From an uncultured Bilophila sp. (GTDB lineage Bacteria; Desulfobacterota; Desulfovibrionia; Desulfovibrionales; Desulfovibrionaceae), in assembly GCA_910585945.1 (NCBI GenBank), contig CAJUHZ010000002.1, forward strand, positions 1-64,000: a stretch of 64,000 bases of DNA, read 5' to 3'. The first letter of the stretch is position 1. Each line of letters starts with the position of its first letter. The notes under the pieces were generated by a model. That model was not told the DNA's origin. It was given only the letters and a program-made list of their open reading frames with translations, and made no database searches. Positions 1-7,942 of this stretch are shown in pieces. A program made the translations under genes and the position numbers.

Positions 1-51
1 TCGCTTATCGCCCTGGCTGTGGTGCTGTTGCTGGCGACTGACGCCAGATAG
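1..51 (+). CDS. 3' end of a hydrophobic micro-ORF (copy 1)
   Basis: The window opens inside a short open frame that reads SLIALAVVLLLATDAR and stops with TAG. The same peptide, complete with start codon and ribosome binding site, occurs at 19880-19951. Between the copies the Ala-Leu codons differ silently (GCC CTG against GCT TTG) and only Thr/Ser differs in the shared protein part, so the frame looks maintained. A basic N-terminus, a hydrophobic core and a short polar tail would make it a membrane peptide, similar in build to Ibs-type type I toxins. No homology is claimed. Its start lies before the window. Confidence 0.45.
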   Translation, partial: SLIALAVVLLLATDAR

Positions 52-190
52 CAGAGCGCCCCGGCCCATTATCACGCGATGGGCCGGGGCTGTGAAAAAA
101 TGAAACCTCGGCAGCCGTGCGGGGCGCTGTAACGCGCCGCGCCAGCCCCGGTTTCTGTTGACGCAGGAACCGGGGTTCCCTTTTCATATA
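52..190 (+). repeat. Structured 3' region of the micro-ORF (copy 1)
   Basis: Immediately after the stop codon come three stems: a perfect 12-bp stem (GCCCCGGCCCAT at 58-69 with its complement at 79-90), a short GGCGC/GCGCC stem near 123-138, and a stem built on CCCCGGTT (146-153) and AACCGGGG (168-175). The stems are conserved in the second copy at 19952-20092 while the loops differ, which suggests an RNA structure rather than chance. There is no good T-run after the first stem; the last is followed by CCCTTTT and could terminate transcription. Confidence 0.55.
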
Positions 191-448
191 CGCCTTCCTC
201 GCGGGCTTGGCAAGATCCGGCTCGAAGCCACAGAAAGCATCCGGAACAGGCAGTCGATCAAAACATCAAGTAATTTTACATAGCTACAATAATGCGATCA
301 GCGCCCGGGGCGGCATGCTTCACTCCTCAAGCAGGGCAGGGAAAATGGGGTGCCTGTCAGGGCATAGTGCCTTGAGAGCTTGCCCCATGCACTATCTGAC
401 GCGATCAAATTTTTCAACATACGTTTTCGGTATTACCGAGTCAAGCAT
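191..448. other. Intergenic region with a relict shared with 19574-19636
   Basis: No convincing gene. Around 285-345 the sequence (GCGATCAGCGCC, GGGGCGGCATGC, CTCCTCAAGCAGG) resembles 19574-19636, where it reads as the tail of a reading frame ending in LLKQDK and a stop. The copy here is frame-broken. It looks like a degraded duplicate present at both edges of the secretion island. Confidence 0.4.
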
Positions 449-638
449 TCATCGACAGATGCACTGTCAATGAAATTTTAAGAAATCAATATCCTCAATC
501 AGCGTTTCAGACAAGAACATTTTTCGGAACGGCCTTAATCTTCCCCACCTTTCCATATAAAATAAATATCATTTCAAATAATTAGATCCCATCTAAAAAT
601 TTTTTCCTGTCAAAAACCGACAGTGCATCTGTCGATGA
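449..638. repeat. Inverted-palindrome pair A upstream of the amidohydrolase (inverton or REPIN-like)
   Basis: Two 20-bp perfect inverted repeats lie at 449-468 and 619-638. Each arm is itself a dyad, CATCGACAG-N5-CTGTC, with the non-palindromic centre ATGCA on the left and its complement TGCAT on the right. Arm centres are 165 bp apart, the same as in pair B (19017-19218), and 167 in pair C (48371-48564). The enclosed 150 bp is AT-rich. The element ends 165 bp before the amidohydrolase start. Dyad arms around an asymmetric core are what a site-specific recombinase site looks like, so an invertible promoter segment is possible; a REPIN-like mobile repeat is the main alternative. I found no strong sigma70 promoter inside. 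Confidence 0.6.
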
Positions 639-803
639 GCATGGGGTTTGCATACCAAAAATGTATAACAAAATTTGAGACTATCCTGAGATAGTCTCAT
701 CAATGGCCTTCTCATGTGCGCAGGCTCTACCGGGACTTGTGCATATGCCGGCCTGATGCGTGAGGAAGCGAGTGGTTTCCAAAACATTAAGAAGGGGGGT
801 CAA

Positions 804-3716
804 ATGAGATCAACCAGGCGCGTTGCAACATTGACGCTGGCAGGCGCTGCCTTGCTGGGGTTGCTTGGGACAGGGCACGCGGGAGCCGCAACGTACGATA
901 CCGTGTACTATGGCGGCAAGATTTACACCATGACCGAAGATACGCAGGACGGCAAAAACATGAAGGCACTGGATCCTTCCAAGGCCATCACTGTGGAAGC
1001 TGTCGGCGTCAGGAACGGCAAGATCATCTATGCGGGACCGCTGTCGGGCATCAATGTGAATGACAGCGCCAACAAGGTTGATCTCCAGGGCAAGACCATG
1101 CTGCCCGGCTTTGTGGACGGTCACGGCCACTTTCCCGGACAGGGCGCACGCGACCTGTACCGGATTGACCTTGGCAGCCCGCCGCTCGGCGCCATGACAA
1201 GCATCGACGATTACAAGGTCGCGCTCAAGGCCGCGTGCGACGATCCCAATATGGACCCCGAGGGCATCATTGGCGAAGGGTATGACGACACCCTGATCAG
1301 GGAGATGCGCCATCCCACGGCGGCCGATATTGAAGAAGTCTGCCCCGGCAAAAAGGTTCGTCTCTCCCATATTTCCGGTCACGTGGCCGTGGCCAGCTAT
1401 GCCCTGCTCGATGCAGGCGGCCTGATCGACAGCGTCGCGTCGCCCACGCCGACGACAAAGGCCAACGGGCTTGCCGGCGTCGAAAAAAAGGACGGCAAGG
1501 TGACGGGGGTTCTCTTTGAAATGGACGCCATGGCCGCCGCTCCCACCCCGCAGCCCACGCAGGACAGTCAACGGAGCCTGGCTCGCGCTTCCGAAGTGTT
1601 TCTCTCCAAGGGCGTAACCCTCGCGGATGAAGGCGCTTCCGTTTTGGGCGCTTACGGATCCGATGCCACTTATCAGACAGGTCTGGCCAAGGGGAATCTT
1701 AATCTCAGAGTGGCAATGCATCCGTTGCTGATGACCGTTGGTCAGTACGCTGCCATAACCAAGATGAACTTCAGCGCCATGAAGTGGCAGAAGCTGCCCT
1801 CGGATGCAAGCCCCGCTGCGGGTGACTATCTTGCCAGCGGCGCTGTTCCCGCTCCGGATTCTCCGCGTACCGGCGATGATATTACATCGTTCCAGTTCGG
1901 CTCCACTGCTCCCGCCGCAAATTTGGGACCGGATCGCATCTTCCTTGGCGCGTTCAAGATTCTCGGTGACGGTTCGCCCCAGGCCTATACCGCCTGGATG
2001 AAGGATCCCGGTTTTTATGACTGGGCTGACTACACGGCTGACGAGCGTTGCACATTGCCGTTGAAAGACACCAAGTATGATACGGATAGCGCGCCCGGAC
2101 CGTATTTCAACGGCCTTGACGGGACGTTCAACGTCCTCCCGGAAGAGTTGCAGGACTCGATTGAGCTGGCGCACAAGAACGGCTACAGCACGGAAACCCA
2201 TACCAACGGGTCCGCCTATGCGGAAGCCTGGATAGAAGCTCTGGAACTGGCGGTGGCCAAGTACCCCGATATTACGGATACCCGGCACACCTCCATCCAT
2301 GCCCAGACGTTCGAGCGTGACATAGTGGAACGCCTTGTCGGCAGTTACAACACTGTCGAACCGGGCATGTCCAACCAGATGTTCGGCGCTTTCGGCAACA
2401 GCACCGACGGCACGCCCGGCAACTACAATGCCGCGCAGGTCCACAACGTCGCGAAGAGCGCTCTGGCCGAACGCATGCGGGCACAGAACTTCTTTGCCTC
2501 CTTCTTCATGACCCACACCTACTACTACGGCGAACGTCATCGGGATATCTTCTTCGGTCCCGGGCGCGCCTACAACATCAGCCCGGCCGGCTGGGCCAAC
2601 GCCTTCGGCCTGAACTACAGCCTGCACAACGACAATACGGTAACGCCGATCGAACCCTTGCAGAGCGTGGAGTCGGCCGTGACGCGCCTGTCGGCCAAAT
2701 CCCTCGTCTCTGACGGCGGGCAGCCCATCTATTACACCGGCACGCAGGTCAAGGACAACGTGAACGCCACGGATACCTTCCCGCAGCGCAAGATCGACGG
2801 CGTGGAGCAGGACAATCGGGAATTCTATGTCTACGATCAGCGCATCAACGTGCTCCAGGCCCTGCACGCCGTGACCATCAATCCGGCGTACCAGAACAAG
2901 ATCAGCGACCGTATCGGTTCCATCGCCGTGGGCAAGTATGCGGACTTCGTCATCCTTGACGACGATCCCATCACCGTGGCCGAGGCCGATCCCACCAGGC
3001 TGTCCGACATTCGCGTCGCCTCCACCATCGTAAACGACGATCTGAAGTACGGCGTACTGCCGGGCACGGCCACCTTTGCCTCGGACGTGAAGGCCGGTTA
3101 TCTGCCCGGCGCGGTTCAGCCCACCGATGTGACCGCCGCTCCCGTGGAAGGCGATGCCGCCGACAGGCAGCACGGGCTGGACAAGGGGCAGGCGCGCCTC
3201 GCCTGCTTCAGCATCGCGGCAAATACTCCGTCGGCCGGCGACACGGTTCTCTTCCAGATGAACATGCTGGGCAACGGCAAGACAGTCGCTGATATTCGCC
3301 TGTATGACGTTACCGACTCCAGCAGAGCCGCGCCGTTTGCCTTTACCGACACCGCCGCTATCGACGAAGCCAACAAGTTCTGGATTGCCGACCAGAAGGC
3401 TCCCAAGACGCCTCTGGCTGCTGATGCGCCCCTGAGCATGGATGGCTCGTACATCGTGTACTTCACGCTGGAGGATGCGGATCAGGACAGCGCGATCGTC
3501 GCCGCTGTCGATCTGGTGAGCAACAGCGGCACGCGGCCCAACAACAACACCTCCGTGCTCGGCGCGTCCGGCGACGGCGGCAATGATGGCAGCGGAGGCG
3601 GTTGCACCGTGGGCACGAAGCCCGCGCACGATCTGACCATTCTGTTCGGCATGCTGGTCGGTCTGGCCGGTCTGCGCGGCCTGCGCCGTCGCTTCTTCGG
3701 CGGAGCCAACCAGTAG
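804..3716 (+). CDS. Secreted YtcJ-like amidohydrolase with C-terminal Cys sorting tag
   Basis: The 970-residue product starts at ATG 804 behind GAAGGGGGG; an upstream ATG at 714 in the same frame has no ribosome binding site and would bury the signal peptide. Residues 1-28 form a Sec signal (MRSTRRVATLTLAGAALLGL...). Amidohydrolase family 3 features follow: DGHGH at about 105-109 (metal ligands His107 and His109), a later HAQTFERD segment, and the closing block GSIAVGKYADFVILDDDP. The last ~200 residues form an extra domain. The end has a Gly/Ser-rich linker, GGGCTVG with Cys934, a hydrophobic stretch and RRRFF, the layout of MYXO-CTERM/Synerg-CTERM sorting tags. The substrate is unknown. It sits just before the type II secretion operon and is its obvious candidate cargo. 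Confidence 0.88.
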   Translation: MRSTRRVATLTLAGAALLGLLGTGHAGAATYDTVYYGGKIYTMTEDTQDGKNMKALDPSKAITVEAVGVRNGKIIYAGPLSGINVNDSANKVDLQGKTMLPGFVDGHGHFPGQGARDLYRIDLGSPPLGAMTSIDDYKVALKAACDDPNMDPEGIIGEGYDDTLIREMRHPTAADIEEVCPGKKVRLSHISGHVAVASYALLDAGGLIDSVASPTPTTKANGLAGVEKKDGKVTGVLFEMDAMAAAPTPQPTQDSQRSLARASEVFLSKGVTLADEGASVLGAYGSDATYQTGLAKGNLNLRVAMHPLLMTVGQYAAITKMNFSAMKWQKLPSDASPAAGDYLASGAVPAPDSPRTGDDITSFQFGSTAPAANLGPDRIFLGAFKILGDGSPQAYTAWMKDPGFYDWADYTADERCTLPLKDTKYDTDSAPGPYFNGLDGTFNVLPEELQDSIELAHKNGYSTETHTNGSAYAEAWIEALELAVAKYPDITDTRHTSIHAQTFERDIVERLVGSYNTVEPGMSNQMFGAFGNSTDGTPGNYNAAQVHNVAKSALAERMRAQNFFASFFMTHTYYYGERHRDIFFGPGRAYNISPAGWANAFGLNYSLHNDNTVTPIEPLQSVESAVTRLSAKSLVSDGGQPIYYTGTQVKDNVNATDTFPQRKIDGVEQDNREFYVYDQRINVLQALHAVTINPAYQNKISDRIGSIAVGKYADFVILDDDPITVAEADPTRLSDIRVASTIVNDDLKYGVLPGTATFASDVKAGYLPGAVQPTDVTAAPVEGDAADRQHGLDKGQARLACFSIAANTPSAGDTVLFQMNMLGNGKTVADIRLYDVTDSSRAAPFAFTDTAAIDEANKFWIADQKAPKTPLAADAPLSMDGSYIVYFTLEDADQDSAIVAAVDLVSNSGTRPNNNTSVLGASGDGGNDGSGGGCTVGTKPAHDLTILFGMLVGLAGLRGLRRRFFGGANQ

Positions 3717-3744
3717 CAATTCAGCAACATACTGTCTGACCGCA

Positions 3745-3775
3745 CCGGTCATTGCGGAGCGTCCGTGATGACCGG
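3745..3775 (+). other. Hairpin between amidohydrolase and gspF
   Basis: CCGGTCAT (3745-3752) pairs with ATGACCGG (3768-3775), with further GC pairing outside. There is no T-run, so it may be a processing or attenuation hairpin that lowers readthrough from the substrate gene into the secretion operon. Nothing else stands out in this 113-bp gap. Confidence 0.35.
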
Positions 3776-3829
3776 CGCGGCAGTCCTTGCCGGAGCGGGA
3801 CTGTCCAGAAGGGATGACGGAGCGGGATC

Positions 3830-5092
3830 ATGGCCAATTTCACTTACCGGGCGCTCGATCAGGAAGGAAAGATCCGCAAGGGCATGATTGACGCGCCATC
3901 CCGCACGCAGGCCATTGCCAGGATGCGCGACAGGAAGCTCCTTCCCATTGAAGTGCTTCCCTCGCGAACGGGATCAGGAGCCAGCGGAAGCAGGGCCGGG
4001 ATGCCGATGACTGCCGGCGCGCCGCTTCCCCCTGGCGGCAGGCGCTTCTTCCGGAAATCTGTTCCACGAGCCGCCGTTGCCGGCATGGCGCGTCAACTGG
4101 CAACGCTGCTGCGTGCCGGGCTGCCGCTGGATCAGGCCCTGCACGGACTCTGCGGCGAGGGAGAAAAATCGCCCATGACAGCCGTCATCAGCGAGTTGCG
4201 CGAGCACATCCTTTCCGGTCACGAACTGGCTGACGGGCTTGCGGCCTTTCCCGGCGTGTTCTCGTCCACGTTTGTGGCCATGGTGCGGGCGGGAGAATCC
4301 TCCGGCACGCTTGAGCTGATCATGGAACGCCTCGCCGCGCACCTTGAGCGACAGGTGGAGTTGCAGCGCAAGGTGCGCGCGGCGCTTGCCTACCCGATGC
4401 TCATGCTCATTGTGGGAACGGCGGTGATCATATTCCTCCTGTATTTCGTCATTCCGCAAGTCACCAGAATTTTTGCCGACATGGGCCGGGATCTTCCTGT
4501 CCCCACCCAAATTCTGCTGGGATTGAGCGACGTTTTGCGCTCGTCATGGCAGGCGCTTCTTCTGCTTGCCCTGCTTGCCGGCGTCGGACTCTGGCGGGCG
4601 GGGCGCACGGAGAGGGGAAAGCGCTTCCTCCAGCGGGGGCTGCTGCGTCTTCCCCTCTTCAGCGGCATTTATGCGCCGATCCTGCTGGGCAACATGTCGC
4701 GGACGCTGGGGATGCTCCTGAAAAACGGGGTTTCGCTCCTCAAGTCGCTGATCATCGTCAGGTCGATTTCCGACAACATTATTTTGCGCGCCTCCATAGA
4801 GCGCATGATCGACGGCGTGCAGGCCGGGCACGAGCTTTCGGGCTTCATGGTCAACGAGCTGATCTACCCGCACATCGCCCGGCAGATGGTGACGGCGGGC
4901 GAAAGGAGCGGGCGGCTTGAGGACATGCTGCTCTGGATCGCTGACGACTGCGACAGCCGGGTGGCGGCGCGCCTTCACATGCTCACGGCGCTTCTTGAGC
5001 CTGTCATGATTCTGGTTCTGGGAAGCATTGTCGGTTTCCTTGTCATTGCCATTATTCTGCCCATATTTGAAATGAGCACCCTTGCCGGTTAG
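3830..5092 (+). CDS. gspF: Type II secretion inner-membrane platform protein GspF
   Basis: The 420-residue protein opens with FTYRALDQEGKIRKGMIDA, typical of the GspF/PilC family, and contains two repeats of the T2SSF domain, each ending in a membrane segment (around 185-210 and 385-415: LMLIVGTAVIIFLLYFVIP, MILVLGSIVGFLVIAIILP). GspF is the polytopic core of the inner-membrane platform and contacts the GspE ATPase and GspL. It is the first gene of a tightly packed gsp cluster, with 3 nt to gspC. Having gspF before gspC departs from the common gspC-D-E-F order. Length is normal for the family. Confidence 0.95.
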   Translation: MANFTYRALDQEGKIRKGMIDAPSRTQAIARMRDRKLLPIEVLPSRTGSGASGSRAGMPMTAGAPLPPGGRRFFRKSVPRAAVAGMARQLATLLRAGLPLDQALHGLCGEGEKSPMTAVISELREHILSGHELADGLAAFPGVFSSTFVAMVRAGESSGTLELIMERLAAHLERQVELQRKVRAALAYPMLMLIVGTAVIIFLLYFVIPQVTRIFADMGRDLPVPTQILLGLSDVLRSSWQALLLLALLAGVGLWRAGRTERGKRFLQRGLLRLPLFSGIYAPILLGNMSRTLGMLLKNGVSLLKSLIIVRSISDNIILRASIERMIDGVQAGHELSGFMVNELIYPHIARQMVTAGERSGRLEDMLLWIADDCDSRVAARLHMLTALLEPVMILVLGSIVGFLVIAIILPIFEMSTLAG

Positions 5093-5095
5093 ACG

Positions 5096-5977
5096 ATGAA
5101 AGCCCGTTATCTGCACAAGGCTGCCGCCATAACGCTCTGTGTCGGCGTTTCCTATTTCACGGCGCGTGCGGCGGCTCATTTCTGGGCGCCGCCCGTTGCG
5201 CCGTTCGCCAGACCTGCCCCGGCCGGATCGTCCGGCGCAAGAGAGGCCCGTCACTCCGCGGACCGGGACATTGCCGTCATCCTCAGGCGCAATCTCCTGC
5301 ACGCGCGGGTCAATCCTCCCGCCGCCATGTCGGGCATGATCGACAGCGCCGGCAACCCCATTGCACAGGATCGGCAGGCCGCGCTGGCTGCCGCCGAAAT
5401 GGAGAAGCTTCCGCTCAGCAAGCTCGGCGGGGATCTGCTGGGAACCGTTGTCGACACGTCCGGAGATTTTCAGAGCCGGGCCATCATTTCCCTTGAAGGC
5501 GCACAGAAGGCCTATCCCGTCGGCAGTGAGATCAAGGGTTGGCGCATCATCTTTATCGACAGGCGAACCGTCGTGCTGGAAAAGGCGAGCCGCCGCGAAA
5601 GGATGCTGGTAGGCGGCAGGCCGGTCGAGGGCGCGCCTTCCGGCACGCCGGGCGGCGCGGCCGTCAGCATGACCCTCCGCCGGGGCGAGGTGGAGGAACA
5701 GATGCGGGATCTTCCGGGACTGATGCGGCAGGTCGGCTTCATGCCGGGCGAGGCGGGAGGCATGTACGGTCTTTCCATCACGCGGATCGAGTCCGGAAGC
5801 TGGTTCGCCCGGCTCGGCCTGCAAAAGAACGATCTGCTTGTTCAGGCGAACGGACAGCCCATGACGAGTTTCGGTGATCTGGCAAGCCTCTCCGGCATCG
5901 CCCGGCAAAAGGAATTTCGCATCGAGGCCCTCCGCAACGGAAAGCCCCTCATCATGGAATACAGGATAAGCGAGTAA
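5096..5977 (+). CDS. gspC: Type II secretion protein GspC with PDZ domain
   Basis: The 293-residue protein has a short cytoplasmic N-terminus and one membrane segment (about 9-27). A homology-region domain follows at about 55-165 (RDIAVILRRNLLHARVNPP, then LLGTVVDTSGDFQSRAII). The C-terminal PDZ domain starts near 200 (YGLSITRIESGSWFARLGL, KNDLLVQANGQPM). GspC links the inner-membrane platform to the N0 domain of the secretin, and the PDZ domain helps select substrates. It lies between gspF and gspD with 3-4 nt spacing. Confidence 0.92.
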   Translation: MKARYLHKAAAITLCVGVSYFTARAAAHFWAPPVAPFARPAPAGSSGAREARHSADRDIAVILRRNLLHARVNPPAAMSGMIDSAGNPIAQDRQAALAAAEMEKLPLSKLGGDLLGTVVDTSGDFQSRAIISLEGAQKAYPVGSEIKGWRIIFIDRRTVVLEKASRRERMLVGGRPVEGAPSGTPGGAAVSMTLRRGEVEEQMRDLPGLMRQVGFMPGEAGGMYGLSITRIESGSWFARLGLQKNDLLVQANGQPMTSFGDLASLSGIARQKEFRIEALRNGKPLIMEYRISE

Positions 5978-5981
5978 GGCC

Positions 5982-7934
5982 ATGCCCACACTACGGCAAA
6001 AACTGTTTCGGCCGTTGTGCCGGCTGCTTCTGCTGGCAGGCATCTGCCTCTATGGCGCAACAGCCGCCCCCGCTGCCGGTGGCAGTATCTCGATGGATTT
6101 TGAAAACGTCGATATCCATACGTTCATCAGGTACATCAGCGAATCCACAAACAGGAATTTCATTACCGATCCGTCCGTCAAGGGAAAGGTTACCGTCTAC
6201 TCGCCGGTCAGGATCAGTCCGGAAGAGGCGTTTGAAACATTTGTTTCCATCCTGCGCGTCCACGGCTATGCAGTGCAGCGGAGCGGCTCCAGCTGGAAAA
6301 TCGTCCCCATGAAGGAAGGGCTGGGACAGGGGAGCGAGGCGACGGTCAATGAGCGGGGCAACGCGCCCGGCGACGCCGTCACCACGCATATCGTGCAACT
6401 CAGAGTCGGCGTGGCGTCCGAACTGGCCAAGGTGCTGCCTTCCCTGCTCGGCAGGGATTACGCCATATCGTCCTACACGCCGTCGAACACGCTGGCGATC
6501 ACGGCGACAGCCAGCGGGATCGACAAGGCGCTGGCCTTCATCGGGCAGGTGGAGTCGAGCAAATCCCGCGGGCAAACCATCACGATTCCGCTCCAACACG
6601 GCGATTCCAAGACGCTGGCCGAAAACCTTTCCAAGATTCTCAAGGGCAAGGATGAAGAGGACGGCAAGAAGGGACGCCTTTCCCTGAGCCTTGTGGTGGC
6701 CGACGAGCGCACCAACTCCCTCATGATCTATGGGGACAGCGAGACTCTGGTCATGGCCCGTTCGACGCTTGCCTCCCTTGATATCCCCACGCCCAAGGGC
6801 AAGGGGGACGTGCACATGGTCACGCTGGACAACGCCAGGGCCGTCGACCTTGCCCAGGTGATCAATACCCTTGTGGAGCGTCAGCTTTCTTCCGCGACGG
6901 AAAAGGAAAAGGCCGACATCATTCTTTCCAGGGATATCAAGGTAGTGGCCGATCCCTCCACCAACAGCCTGGTCATCACGGCCCGTCCCGACGAATTCGA
7001 CGCCCTCAACAACATTATCAAGCGTCTTGATATCGTCCGCAAGCAGGTCTTTATCGAAGCCCTGATCATGGAAGTGAACAGCGAACGCTCCATGAACTTC
7101 GGCGTGAGCTGGGCTTTGGGCGGCAATTACAACGACATTACCGGGATCGGCGGCGTAAACCTGTCCGACAGTTCCATAGCCCTCGGCACGAACAAGATGG
7201 TCGGCCTGCCCAGCGGCATTTCGCTGGGGGCAATCTTTCATGACGCCTTCAGCGTGGGCGGCACTTCCTACAATATCCAGTCCATCCTGAACGCGACAAG
7301 GGGGGACACGGACGTCGAGGTGCTCTCCACCCCACAGTTGCTGACGCTGGATAATGAAGAGGCCACCGTGGAGGTTGTGGACAACATTCCCTATACCAAG
7401 GAATCCACGACTCGCAACGACAATGACTTTACAACCCAGTCCATGGATTACAAGGACGTCGGCGTAAAGCTCAAGATCACCCCGCGGATCAGCGACAGCG
7501 GAGCGCTGCGTCTGGAAGTCGAGCAGGAAGTGAGCCGGGTGACGCAGGGGCTTGTCTCGTTGAGCAACGGGAACCAGATTGTGGCCCCCACCACACGCAA
7601 GAGGGCCATCAAGTCCACCATTCGCCTGCTGGACGGACAAACCGCCGTCATCGGGGGGCTGCTGGACGATTCCCTGACCTACAATGAGCAGAAGGTCCCC
7701 CTTCTGGGGGATATCCCGTTTCTCGGCTGGCTGTTCAAGAAGAGGAGCAGGGAAACAGCGCGCACCAACCTGTACGTCTTCATTACGCCAAAGGTTATCC
7801 GATCCTTTGATGACGCCGCGGATCTGACCGGTGACAAGCAGCTTTTTCTGCATGAAGCCGGCATTGACGGCTCCGGTCTCGGCCTTCCGGCCATGAGCCG
7901 TCCCAAACTGCTCAAGCCTGTCTGGGTCAGGTAG
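5982..7934 (+). CDS. gspD: Type II secretion outer-membrane secretin GspD
   Basis: The 650-residue protein begins with a signal peptide (about 1-30). Periplasmic N0 starts at ISMDFENVDIHTFIRYISES, then N1-N3 domains with repeated LxHGD/ARAVDLAQVINTL type segments. The secretin C-domain includes VLSTPQLLTLDNEEATVEV, the VGVKLKITPRI motif and GLLDDSLTYNEQKVPLLGDIP. It forms the multimeric outer-membrane channel. No obvious C-terminal S domain for a pilotin is visible after the secretin core; the TPR lipoprotein at 15810 could assist assembly. Four nt separate it from gspC and eight from gspE. Confidence 0.97.
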   Translation: MPTLRQKLFRPLCRLLLLAGICLYGATAAPAAGGSISMDFENVDIHTFIRYISESTNRNFITDPSVKGKVTVYSPVRISPEEAFETFVSILRVHGYAVQRSGSSWKIVPMKEGLGQGSEATVNERGNAPGDAVTTHIVQLRVGVASELAKVLPSLLGRDYAISSYTPSNTLAITATASGIDKALAFIGQVESSKSRGQTITIPLQHGDSKTLAENLSKILKGKDEEDGKKGRLSLSLVVADERTNSLMIYGDSETLVMARSTLASLDIPTPKGKGDVHMVTLDNARAVDLAQVINTLVERQLSSATEKEKADIILSRDIKVVADPSTNSLVITARPDEFDALNNIIKRLDIVRKQVFIEALIMEVNSERSMNFGVSWALGGNYNDITGIGGVNLSDSSIALGTNKMVGLPSGISLGAIFHDAFSVGGTSYNIQSILNATRGDTDVEVLSTPQLLTLDNEEATVEVVDNIPYTKESTTRNDNDFTTQSMDYKDVGVKLKITPRISDSGALRLEVEQEVSRVTQGLVSLSNGNQIVAPTTRKRAIKSTIRLLDGQTAVIGGLLDDSLTYNEQKVPLLGDIPFLGWLFKKRSRETARTNLYVFITPKVIRSFDDAADLTGDKQLFLHEAGIDGSGLGLPAMSRPKLLKPVWVR

Positions 7935-7942
7935 GGGAAGCC

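Noticed and set aside
442..642. Palindromic repeats considered as a CRISPR array
   Set aside because: Only two inverted units per locus, no direct-repeat series, no cas genes in the window.
714..803. Upstream start that would add 30 residues to the amidohydrolase
   Set aside because: No ribosome site, and it would place the signal peptide internally; ATG 804 has GAAGGGGGG at good spacing.
810..3752. A 980-codon open frame antisense to the amidohydrolase
   Set aside because: It is a by-product of strong third-position GC bias in the real gene; it has no ribosome site or recognisable domain.
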